From assembly GCA_015068545.1 (NCBI GenBank), contig SVKH01000008.1:1-21058 (forward strand): DNA of 21,058 bases, written 5' to 3'. A program made the position numbers and the translations under genes. The DNA comes from Oscillospiraceae bacterium (GTDB taxonomy: Bacteria > Bacillota > Clostridia > UBA1381). Under the pieces are notes generated by a model. It ran no database searches, had not been told where the DNA came from, and worked only from the letters and a program-made list of their open reading frames with translations. Within the stretch, counting starts at the first letter, position 1; every line of letters starts with the position of its first letter. This document shows positions 7,686-14,017 of the stretch, in pieces.

Positions 7686-8564
7686 TTAATTCCAGAATGC
7701 CTTTTCCAATATAAGCTCTCCGCCTTCGTATCGGGATATACACAAAAACTCGCCATCTTCGCCATAAACCCTATACATATCGCCTTCTTTTAGACCTTTT
7801 CGGCGTATCCGCACGCCATTTTTTGCCTTTTGGGAAAGAAAATTATCAAGCTGCACACTTTTGTATTGTGAAAAAACTCGGTCTATGGGTATCACCGCAT
7901 TTTCAAGGCTTCCTTCCTCTTTCATGGCTACAAGAGTTTCCCTAGTGTAGCTGTCCTCAAGAGTAAAGCCTGCACTTTTTATTCTGCGTAAGGTATTCAT
8001 ATACCCACCGCAACCAAGCTTCATGCCAATATCCTCACATAAAGTCCTGATATACGTTCCCTTTGAGCAATATACGCTGAAGGTGGCTGTGTAGTTTTCC
8101 ATGTCTATTTCGTGAATCTCTATCTTAAAAATCTCTACTCTTCTGACCTTGCGTTCAACAGTAATGCCTTCCCTTGCAAGCTCATAAAGCTTTTTTCCAC
8201 CCTGTTTTATGGCAGAAAACATAGGCGGAATCTGCTCGATTTCGCCTACAAAACTCATTATTGCCTTTTCAAACTCTTCTCTGGTTACGTTAACAGGCTG
8301 CTCTGCCAATATTTCACCTTCGCTGTCAAGAGTATCGGTAATCATCCCCAGCACCATCTGCGCTGTGTAGCCTTTATCCGATGCAGTAAGCATATCTGCC
8401 GCCTTGGTTGCCTTGCCAATGCAAACCGGCAAAACTCCCGTGGCTGCCGGATCTAACGTGCCGGTATGTCCTACCTTTTTTATCCCGAAAAGCCTCCGGG
8501 TAAAACTCACCATATCATGAGAGGTAACTCCAAGAGGCTTATCTATTACTAAAATTCCATCCAT
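7686..8564 (-). CDS. truB: tRNA pseudouridine(55) synthase TruB
   Basis: TruB makes the pseudouridine at position 55 in the T-loop of tRNAs. The 292-residue protein begins MDGILVIDKPLGVTSHD. It carries the catalytic motif GHTGTLDPAATGVLP with Asp38, then the family segments YTAQMVLG, PPMFSAIKQGGKKLYELAR and CSKGTYIRTLCEDIG. The C-terminus has a small PUA-like tail with KEGDMYRVYGEDGEFLCI. Its ATG lies one base after the alaS stop (TAA A ATG), so the two are probably translationally coupled and cotranscribed. The more familiar Firmicutes context is nusA-infB-rbfA-truB-ribF; here truB and ribF follow alaS instead. Confidence 0.96.
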   Translation of the reverse strand: MDGILVIDKPLGVTSHDMVSFTRRLFGIKKVGHTGTLDPAATGVLPVCIGKATKAADMLTASDKGYTAQMVLGMITDTLDSEGEILAEQPVNVTREEFEKAIMSFVGEIEQIPPMFSAIKQGGKKLYELAREGITVERKVRRVEIFKIEIHEIDMENYTATFSVYCSKGTYIRTLCEDIGMKLGCGGYMNTLRRIKSAGFTLEDSYTRETLVAMKEEGSLENAVIPIDRVFSQYKSVQLDNFLSQKAKNGVRIRRKGLKEGDMYRVYGEDGEFLCISRYEGGELILEKAFWN

Positions 8565-8565
8565 T

Positions 8566-11199
8566 TTACTTAAGCTGTGATTCTACTACCTTGCAAACTG
8601 TACCAAGAGCTTCCTCTATCTTGGAAGCATCCTTGCCGCCACCTTGCGCCATATCCGGCTTACCACCGCCTGAACCACCTGCAATCTTTGTTATTTCCTT
8701 AATAACCATTCCTGCGTGCACGCCCATCTTAACCGCATCCGGTGTGGCTGTTGCCAAAAATGCAATCTTATCGTCAGCGCAGGATGCCAAAACTGCAATA
8801 CCTGTGCCGATTTTCTCCTTCAGGCTGTCGCCAAGGTTTCTCAGGTCATTACCGCCCAGACCGTCTACTCTGCCTGCTACTACGGTAATTCCGCCAATTT
8901 CCACCTTGCCGGAAAGAACATCATCAACCTTTCCTGATGCCATCTTTGCATTTAGTGATTCCAGCTTTTTCTTAAGCTCCTTAACTTCGCCGGAAAGCTG
9001 TTCCGCCTTTTTGTCTATTTCATTTATATTATTTGATTTTAAAGCTACTGCTGTGTTTTCTATAAGTATATCCTTCGCCTTGATGTAATCCAGTACTCCC
9101 TGACCTGTCACAGCTTCAATTCTTCTTGTACCTGCTGCAACTCCGGACTCGGAAATAAGCTTGAACAAACCTACATTTGCAGTATTTGTAAGGTGGGTAC
9201 CACCACAGAACTCGATGGAATAATCACCCATTTTTACTACTCTTACAACATCGCCGTACTTTTCGCCGAATTGTGCCTCAGCACCAAGCTTTTTAGCTTC
9301 TTCAATAGGCAGCTCCTGTACATTTATGTCCATAGCGGACAAAACTGCGTCATTTACCTTTGCTTCCGCAAGAGCCAGCTCTTCCTTTGTCATAGCCTCA
9401 AAGTGTGAGAAGTCGAAACGAAGATGCTTTGCATTTACCTCAGAACCTGCCTGAGCAACGTGATCACCCAGTACTTCCTTTAAGGCTTTATGAAGTAGGT
9501 GAGTTGCACTATGGTTACGGGAAATTGCCATTCTGTTCTTTTTGCAAACGGAAAGTGTAACCTTGTCACCGCTTGTGAATGTTCCTTCTTCTACCTCTAC
9601 AATGTGCATATAGATGCCGTTTCCGTTCTTTTTGGTATCGGTTACGGTTGCCTTTTTGCCATCTGCTGTGATTACACCGATGTCGCCTGCCTGACCGCCC
9701 ATTTCCGCATAAAACGGAGTTTGGTTAGTTACTATTATACCTGCTTCGCCTTGGGAAATTTCGTTGGAGATTTCTCCTGCTTTTGCTATTCCGCAAATAA
9801 CTGAATCAAGCTCTAGGCTATCATATCCGGCAAATTCTGTTTCCTTTGCGTCTTCAAATACATAGCTTTCGCTGTCCTCCCAGCTTGAGCCATCCTTTCT
9901 TGCACTTCTGGCAGTTTCCTTTTGAATTTTAAGCTCCTTATCGTATCCGTCACGGTCAACAGTAATACCTGCCTCCTGACAGATTTCCACAGTAAGGTCG
10001 ATAGGGAAACCGTAGGTATCATTTAGCTTGAATGACTTTTCGCCGGAAAGAACACTTTCGCCATTTGCCTTAACTTCCGCTATATATTCGTTCAAAATAG
10101 CAAGACCGTTATCTATTGTCTTTGCAAAACGTTCTTCCTCTATTCTGATAATCTTCTTGATATATTCTCTCTTTTCCGCAAGCTCCGGATAGCCCTGCTT
10201 TGATTCGTCAATTACTGTGTCCGCAACAGTATAAAGGAACTCACCGGCAACATTTAAAAGCTTGCCGTGACGTGCAGCTCTTCTTAAAAGACGTCTTAGT
10301 ACATATCCTCTTCCTTCATTTGATGGTATTACACCGTCAGATACCATCATAACAGTACTTCTGATATGGTCGGTGATAACACGAAGGGATACGTCGGTTT
10401 TTGCGTCCTTTTTATACTCTACTCCCGCTATCTTTGAGATGTGGTTCATTATGTTTCTTACTGTATCAACCTCAAAAAGGTTCTCTACACCCTGCATTAT
10501 AGCAGCAAGTCTTTCAAGGCCCATACCTGTGTCTATGTTAGGGTTTGCCAAACGGTTATAGTTTCCGTCTTCATCCTTGTCAAACTGGGTGAACACAAGG
10601 TTCCAAACTTCCATAAATCTGTCACATTCGCATCCCAATTTACAGTCCGGTCCGCAGCTGTATTCTTCGCCACGGTCAACGTGAATTTCGGAGCAAGGAC
10701 CGCAAGGGCCTGTGCCATGCTCCCAGAAGTTGTCCTTTTTGCCCATCTTTACAACTCTCTCAGGAGATACGCCGATTTCGTTTATCCAGATATCTCTTGC
10801 TTCGTCGTCCTCTTCATATACGGTAATCCATAGCTTGTCAGCAGGGATGCCCATAACTTCGGTCAAAAATTCCCAACCCCAGCTAATAGCCTCTCTTTTA
10901 AAATAATCACCAAAGGAGAAGTTTCCAAGCATTTCAAAAAATGTGCCGTGACGTGCGGTTTTTCCTACACACTCAATGTCCGGTGTTCTGATACACTTTT
11001 GGCAGGTAGTTACTCTCTTTTTTGGAGGAACTTCCGCACCGGTAAACCATTTTTTCATAGGTGCCATACCTGAGTTTATAAGCAGCAAGCTGGCATCGTT
11101 TTTCGGAACAAGGGAAAAGCTTCCCAGTCTAAGACAGCCCTTTGATTCAAAGAAGCTTAAAAATTTCTCTCTTATCTCGTTTACACCGTATTTTTCCAT
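8566..11199 (-). CDS. alaS: Alanyl-tRNA synthetase
   Basis: AlaRS charges tRNA-Ala, recognising the G3:U70 pair, and edits mischarged Ser and Gly. The 877-residue protein has the class II aminoacylation domain at the N-terminus (FFESKGC, NSGMAPMKKWFTG, RHGTFFEMLGNFSFGDYFK). Class II motif 3 sits in NIDTGMGLERLAA. The editing domain has the zinc ligands His563 and His567 (HSATH) and Cys665 and His669 (CGGTH). The C-terminal C-Ala domain ends with a glycine-rich GGSGGGKPDMAQGGG, characteristic of the family. AGAGGAAAG precedes the ATG, and a consensus promoter lies at 11262-11290. The short leader of about 56 nt is too small for a T-box. Confidence 0.98.
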   Translation of the reverse strand: MEKYGVNEIREKFLSFFESKGCLRLGSFSLVPKNDASLLLINSGMAPMKKWFTGAEVPPKKRVTTCQKCIRTPDIECVGKTARHGTFFEMLGNFSFGDYFKREAISWGWEFLTEVMGIPADKLWITVYEEDDEARDIWINEIGVSPERVVKMGKKDNFWEHGTGPCGPCSEIHVDRGEEYSCGPDCKLGCECDRFMEVWNLVFTQFDKDEDGNYNRLANPNIDTGMGLERLAAIMQGVENLFEVDTVRNIMNHISKIAGVEYKKDAKTDVSLRVITDHIRSTVMMVSDGVIPSNEGRGYVLRRLLRRAARHGKLLNVAGEFLYTVADTVIDESKQGYPELAEKREYIKKIIRIEEERFAKTIDNGLAILNEYIAEVKANGESVLSGEKSFKLNDTYGFPIDLTVEICQEAGITVDRDGYDKELKIQKETARSARKDGSSWEDSESYVFEDAKETEFAGYDSLELDSVICGIAKAGEISNEISQGEAGIIVTNQTPFYAEMGGQAGDIGVITADGKKATVTDTKKNGNGIYMHIVEVEEGTFTSGDKVTLSVCKKNRMAISRNHSATHLLHKALKEVLGDHVAQAGSEVNAKHLRFDFSHFEAMTKEELALAEAKVNDAVLSAMDINVQELPIEEAKKLGAEAQFGEKYGDVVRVVKMGDYSIEFCGGTHLTNTANVGLFKLISESGVAAGTRRIEAVTGQGVLDYIKAKDILIENTAVALKSNNINEIDKKAEQLSGEVKELKKKLESLNAKMASGKVDDVLSGKVEIGGITVVAGRVDGLGGNDLRNLGDSLKEKIGTGIAVLASCADDKIAFLATATPDAVKMGVHAGMVIKEITKIAGGSGGGKPDMAQGGGKDASKIEEALGTVCKVVESQLK

Positions 11200-11261
11200 A
11201 ATTCTTTCCTCTCGTATTAAATATATTTATAATATGAATTTACAGTCTATTCCAATATAAT

Positions 11262-11290
11262 ATTATATATAAAAATTACGATGTTGTCAA
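11262..11290 (-). promoter_or_regulatory. Sigma-A promoter of alaS
   Basis: Read on the minus strand, TTGACA (11290-11285), a 17-base spacer and TATAAT (11267-11262) match the consensus exactly. The predicted start is near 11255, giving a leader of about 56 nt to the alaS ATG. This is the likely promoter for alaS-truB and possibly ribF and the CPBP gene. Confidence 0.85.
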
Positions 11291-11318
11291 TATTTATGGT
11301 ACTATTTTGATAAGTTGT

Positions 11319-11762
11319 TTAGAGATATATTATTTCTTTATTCTGCTTTTTTGCATACTTCATCATTTTGTATGCTCCACCATACTCCCTCCTGATATAA
11401 CACAACACTATATCAGAAAAATTTATCATCCACTCATTTCTTTTTATAATCATTTCTTTGTAATGAAAGTTTTCTAATTCGGGTATAATAATATCATCAA
11501 CCATTTCTACTACACTATTAAGGTTTGTTTTATATTTGTAAGCAACCCTATATAATTTAATATTTGAATACTCTTTCTTCAACATTCGTACAGTCCGTTC
11601 ACATATTTCATCAAACTCGCCCATTCCTCCGCTATAAAAAGATGTATATTTCTTATTCTTTATCAAATCGGATAAAACAGTATAAATTTTTTCTTCTAAC
11701 TCGTCATTAGCCACCATTCTGTGTCCGCAAAAAGTACATATCTTTTCTTTCAAACAAATCAC
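11319..11762 (-). CDS. SLOG-family (DUF1273-like) putative nucleotide-binding protein
   Basis: The protein of about 147 residues begins with a CTFCGHR motif (9-15), resembling the CxFTGHR start of the DUF1273/YpsA-like SLOG family. GGMGEFD (45-51) is the expected glycine-rich phosphate-binding loop, and the C-terminal SDIVLCYIRREYGGAYKMMKYAKKQNKEI resembles the family's final strand-helix. SLOG proteins bind nucleotides or nucleotide-derived ligands, and many sit in mobile or defence-linked loci; the function here is unknown. The longest frame starts at a GTG (11762). A TTG at 11753 just after AGGGTGAT gives MKEKICTFCGHR and is a credible alternative. It is transcribed divergently from an Xre-type regulator at 11842. 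Its A+T content is visibly higher than that of alaS and gdhA, suggesting acquisition. Confidence 0.7.
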   Translation of the reverse strand: MICLKEKICTFCGHRMVANDELEEKIYTVLSDLIKNKKYTSFYSGGMGEFDEICERTVRMLKKEYSNIKLYRVAYKYKTNLNSVVEMVDDIIIPELENFHYKEMIIKRNEWMINFSDIVLCYIRREYGGAYKMMKYAKKQNKEIIYL

Positions 11763-11803
11763 CCTATTTAATTATAGGTCAATTTACCCCTATTTTCAAT
11801 AGG
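11763..11803. promoter_or_regulatory. Probable operator: four alternating ATAGG half-sites
   Basis: Between the SLOG gene and the divergent regulator are CCTAT (11763-11767), ATAGG (11774-11778), CCTAT (11789-11793) and ATAGG (11799-11803): two inverted pairs repeated with a period of 25-26 bp. The two plus-orientation copies extend to a direct repeat, ATAGGTCAAT. This is the pattern expected for a Xre/Cro-type dimer acting on both divergent genes. The binding protein is inferred from position. Confidence 0.5.
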
Positions 11804-11841
11804 TCAATATGCCATAATTTACATAGAGGTGATTGTTAAAA

Positions 11842-12060
11842 ATGAGCAGACTAAGGGATTTAAGAAAAGAACGAGGATATTCGCAGATAAAAATGCAAAT
11901 GCTAACCGGCATTGACCAAAGTGATTACTCAAAAATAGAAACAGGTAAAAGATACTATACCTTTGAGCAATGCAAAAGGATAGCAAAAGCGCTCAATACA
12001 AGTATGGACTACCTTGCAGGTCTTACCGATATAAAGGAGCCATATCCCAAAAATGACTGA
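11842..12060 (+). CDS. Xre-family HTH transcriptional regulator
   Basis: The 72-residue protein is a single Cro/C1-type helix-turn-helix. It has LRDLRKERGYSQIKMQMLTG, then the recognition helix region IDQSDYSKIETGKRYYT, then the conserved tail KRIAKALNTSMDYLAGLTD. The short KEPYPKND tail leaves no room for a ligand or protease domain. The ATG at 11842 has GAGGTGAT eight bases upstream; a TTG at 11833 overlaps that ribosome binding site and is unlikely. It probably controls itself and the divergent SLOG gene through the repeated half-sites between them. Downstream lies the antisense-RNA/small-peptide module, which may be independent. Confidence 0.88.
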   Translation: MSRLRDLRKERGYSQIKMQMLTGIDQSDYSKIETGKRYYTFEQCKRIAKALNTSMDYLAGLTDIKEPYPKND

Positions 12061-12136
12061 AATAAATTATGTCAATATTTAATAGGCAGGCTTGTAGCTT
12101 TATTTTTTAGGTTTTTATAAAGTTTTCCAAAAGCAG

Positions 12137-12166
12137 TTGACAAATCGTAGTTTATTATATTATAAT
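12137..12166 (+). promoter_or_regulatory. Strong sigma-A promoter of the antisense RNA
   Basis: TTGACA (12137-12142), an 18-base spacer and TATAAT (12161-12166). No protein frame with a ribosome binding site follows; instead an intrinsic terminator lies about 85 bases downstream, so the product is a short RNA starting near 12173. Confidence 0.8.
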
Positions 12167-12173
12167 AATCATA

Positions 12174-12203
12174 GAAAAAGGCAAGACCTCAAACGGTTAT
12201 GCC
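12174..12203 (-). terminator. Intrinsic terminator of the small-peptide mRNA
   Basis: Read on the minus strand, GGCA, two mismatched bases, ACC, a loop, GGT, two bases and TGCC (12203-12180) are followed by TTTTT. It is imperfect but correctly placed, 45 bases after the peptide stop. The same bases encode the 5' hairpin of the antisense RNA. Confidence 0.5.
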
Positions 12204-12221
12204 AAAGACAGTTTATTTTTT

Positions 12222-12257
12222 AAATAACACGACTTTGACGGGGCGTGTTATTTTTTT
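12222..12257 (+). terminator. Intrinsic terminator of the antisense RNA
   Basis: A 10-bp perfect stem AAATAACACG/CGTGTTATTT (12222-12231 and 12244-12253) with a 12-base loop runs directly into a run of T to 12257. Read in the other direction the stem is followed by A-rich sequence, so it should act mainly on the plus strand. It may also end readthrough from the HTH gene. Confidence 0.85.
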
Positions 12258-12316
12258 ATGGAAATTACTAAGAGTAACAGAATAATCATAAATGAAATTA
12301 TGTATTCATTATCCAT
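12248..12316 (-). CDS. 22-residue hydrophobic peptide, candidate type I toxin
   Basis: The peptide starts MDNEYIISFMIILLLL and ends VISIKK: a short acidic N-terminus, one hydrophobic helix of about 14 residues and a dibasic C-terminus. This is the layout of small membrane-acting type I toxins and of 'holin-like toxin' entries in Firmicutes. AAGGAGGTGG lies just upstream of the ATG, about the best ribosome binding site in the window. A sigma-A promoter (12414-12442), a leader of about 90 nt and a terminator frame it as a separate gene. Its 3' end is covered by a convergent antisense RNA. The sequence facts are direct; toxicity is inferred from architecture. No homologue is recognised by name. 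Confidence 0.7.
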   Translation of the reverse strand: MDNEYIISFMIILLLLVISIKK

Positions 12317-12413
12317 AGCAACCACCTCCTTATCAAAAGAGATGATAGCATAACCGCCCAGCTTTTACACTGTTTTCAGTCTTACCTTTTTGTCAGATTT
12401 CTCCGACAATAGC

Positions 12414-12442
12414 ATTATACTACATATTTTTTATTGTTTCAA
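12414..12442 (-). promoter_or_regulatory. Sigma-A promoter of the small-peptide gene
   Basis: On the minus strand, TTGAAA (12442-12437), a 17-base spacer and TATAAT (12419-12414). The predicted start, near 12407, lies in the 5' strand of a stem-loop (12390-12409) closed by a GAAA loop, so the mRNA would begin with a hairpin. A second small hairpin (UAUCA/UGAUA) sits just before the ribosome binding site. Confidence 0.75.
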
Positions 12443-12463
12443 CAATTTTTACTCTGCTGTTCC

Positions 12464-12500
12464 CAAAACAAAAGCAGAGCACCCAAAAAGTGTACTCTGC
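12464..12500 (-). terminator. Intrinsic terminator of gdhA
   Basis: On the minus strand, GCAGAGTAC pairs with GTGCTCTGC (12500-12474, one G-T pair) and is followed by TTTTGTTTTG. It lies 26 bases after the gdhA stop and separates gdhA from the small-peptide promoter. Confidence 0.85.
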
Positions 12501-12525
12501 CATTATAATTCTTTATGCTTTTAAA

Positions 12526-13872
12526 TCACACACAGCCCTGAGCCTTCATAGCTTCTGCAACCTTGATGAAGCCTGCAATATTTGCACCTGCTACAAGGTC
12601 ATCGCCAAGACCATATTCCTTTGCAGCATTGATTGAGCTTTCGAAGATGTTCTTCATGATCATCTTAAGCTTAGCATCAACCTCTTCTGCTGTCCAGCTG
12701 TAACGCATTGAGTTTTGTGACATTTCAAGACCGGAAACAGCAACACCGCCGGCATTAACAGCCTTGGAAGGAGCTACAATAACACCCTTTGACTTAAGGA
12801 AAGCAACAGCTTCGTTTGTTGTAGGCATGTTTGAAACCTCAACATAGTACTTAACGCCATTTGCAACGATTTGCACAGCTTCCTTCATATCAACTTCGTT
12901 CTGAGTAGCACAAGGCATGATGATATCTGCCTTTACACCCCATGGCTTTTCACCAGGATAGAATGGCACACCGAACTTATCAGCATAATCCTGAACTCTG
13001 TTACGGCATGATGCACGCATTTCAAGAAGGTAGTTGATCTTTTCTTCTGATGTGATACCTTCTTCGTCGTATATGTATCCGTCCGGACCGGAGATTGTTA
13101 CTACCTTACCGCCAAGTTCTGTAACCTTTTTAACTGTACCCCAAGCAACGTTACCAAAGCCAGAGATAGCAAATGTCTTACCCTTAATGCTGTCGCCGAA
13201 GTAGTTAAGCATTTCAACTGTGTAATAAACTGCACCGTAACCTGTTGCTTCTGGACGGATAAGTGAACCGCCGTATGTAATACCCTTACCTGTCAAAACG
13301 CCAGTAAATTCGTTCTTTAGTCTCTTGTACTGACCAAACATATAACCAATTTCACGAGCACCTACGCCGATATCGCCTGCAGGAACGTCAAGGTCCGGAC
13401 CAATGTGTCTGTAAAGCTCTGTCATAAAGCTTTGGCAGAAACGCATAACTTCTCCGTCAGATTTGCCCTGAGGATTGAAGTCGGAACCACCCTTACCACC
13501 GCCCATAGGAAGTGATGTCAAGCTGTTTTTGAAAGTTTGTTCAAAGCCAAGGAACTTGATGATACCGGAGTATACGTTTGGAGCGAAACGAAGACCGCCC
13601 TTGTAAGGTCCGATAGCTGAGTTAAACTGAACTCTGAAACCTCTGTTCACCTGTACTTTACCATTGTCGTCTACCCACGGAACACGGAAGGAGATTTGTC
13701 TTTCCGGCTCAACAATTCTGTCAATAACGCCTGCTTCTACAAGGTCAGGACGCTTTTCAATTACAGGCTCGATTGATTCAAAAACTTCTGTAACTGTCTG
13801 GATAAATTCAGGCTCACCTGCATTTCTCTTTTTAACTGTTTCCAGTACATCGATTAGATACTGATTTTTCAT
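12526..13872 (-). CDS. gdhA: Glutamate dehydrogenase, hexameric class I
   Basis: The enzyme interconverts glutamate and 2-oxoglutarate plus ammonia. The 448-residue protein has all catalytic lysines of the hexameric family: Lys91 (GPYKGGLRF), Lys115 and Lys127 (PMGGGKGGSDF), with Asp167 (PAGDIGV). These are offset by two from Clostridium symbiosum GDH as I remember it. The dinucleotide-binding motif is SGFGNVAWG, followed by VTISGPDGYIYD, which resembles the NAD-type enzyme of C. symbiosum, so cofactor preference is open. GGAGGT precedes the ATG. It has its own promoter (13963-13991), a structured leader (13903-13938) and terminator (12464-12500), so it is monocistronic. Its codon use looks like that of a highly expressed gene. 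Confidence 0.96.
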   Translation of the reverse strand: MKNQYLIDVLETVKKRNAGEPEFIQTVTEVFESIEPVIEKRPDLVEAGVIDRIVEPERQISFRVPWVDDNGKVQVNRGFRVQFNSAIGPYKGGLRFAPNVYSGIIKFLGFEQTFKNSLTSLPMGGGKGGSDFNPQGKSDGEVMRFCQSFMTELYRHIGPDLDVPAGDIGVGAREIGYMFGQYKRLKNEFTGVLTGKGITYGGSLIRPEATGYGAVYYTVEMLNYFGDSIKGKTFAISGFGNVAWGTVKKVTELGGKVVTISGPDGYIYDEEGITSEEKINYLLEMRASCRNRVQDYADKFGVPFYPGEKPWGVKADIIMPCATQNEVDMKEAVQIVANGVKYYVEVSNMPTTNEAVAFLKSKGVIVAPSKAVNAGGVAVSGLEMSQNSMRYSWTAEEVDAKLKMIMKNIFESSINAAKEYGLGDDLVAGANIAGFIKVAEAMKAQGCV

Positions 13873-13902
13873 GATAATTTACCTCCATATTATGATTTAA
13901 CC

Positions 13903-13938
13903 AAAAAGGCACACCAATCTTGTAGTTTTGGTATGCCT
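13903..13938 (-). promoter_or_regulatory. Terminator-like hairpin inside the gdhA leader (possible attenuator)
   Basis: On the minus strand an 11-bp stem AGGCATACCAA/TTGGTGTGCCT (13938-13928 and 13917-13907, one T-G pair) with a 10-base loop is followed by TTTT. It lies after the predicted transcription start (about 13956) and 31 bases before the gdhA ATG, so it is in the leader, not at the end of the upstream gene. apbE has a separate terminator candidate further upstream. Confidence 0.6.
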
Positions 13939-13962
13939 CCTCGCCTCAAATATCTGCTAGAT

Positions 13963-13991
13963 ATTATATAGCAATTCCTTCATGTTGTCAA
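13963..13991 (-). promoter_or_regulatory. Sigma-A promoter of gdhA
   Basis: On the minus strand, TTGACA (13991-13986), a 17-base spacer and TATAAT (13968-13963): a full consensus promoter, with a predicted start near 13956 and a leader of about 84 nt. Confidence 0.85.
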
Positions 13992-14017
13992 GAAAAAAAT
14001 ACTAAATTTTATAGTAT
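13992..14017 (-). terminator. Probable terminator of apbE
   Basis: On the minus strand a 6-bp A/T-rich stem ATACTA/TAGTAT (14017-14012 and 14004-13999) is followed by seven T. The apbE stop codon lies in its loop region. The stem is weak, but the T-tract and the gdhA promoter immediately after it support the call. Confidence 0.5.

Larger units (their letters stand above)
12173..12257 (+). ncRNA. Putative antisense RNA antitoxin of a type I TA-like module
   Basis: The RNA of about 85 nt is deduced from the promoter at 12137-12166 and the terminator at 12222-12257. It has a 5' stem-loop (GGCA at 12180-12183 with TGCC at 12200-12203), an A/U-rich middle and the terminator hairpin. It is transcribed opposite the 22-residue peptide gene. 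It overlaps the last three codons and stop of that gene and all of its predicted 3' untranslated region, so it is fully complementary to the 3' part of the peptide mRNA. This is the TxpA/RatA and BsrG/SR4 arrangement, in which the antisense RNA triggers degradation of the toxin mRNA. The 5' end is predicted. Confidence 0.65.

Noticed and set aside
7561..7743. 60-codon minus-strand frame overlapping the end of truB
   Set aside because: It starts inside truB in another frame, has no ribosome binding site, and its sequence is low in protein-like character. The truB-ribF gap shows only a short inverted repeat.
9813..10022. Frames within alaS and, likewise, antisense frames over mfd, alaS, apbE and rbgA
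   Set aside because: All are covered by strongly supported genes in other frames and carry no family motifs or ribosome binding sites.
11200..11318. T-box leader upstream of alaS
   Set aside because: Only about 56 nt separate the predicted start from the ATG; no T-box sequence or terminator is present.
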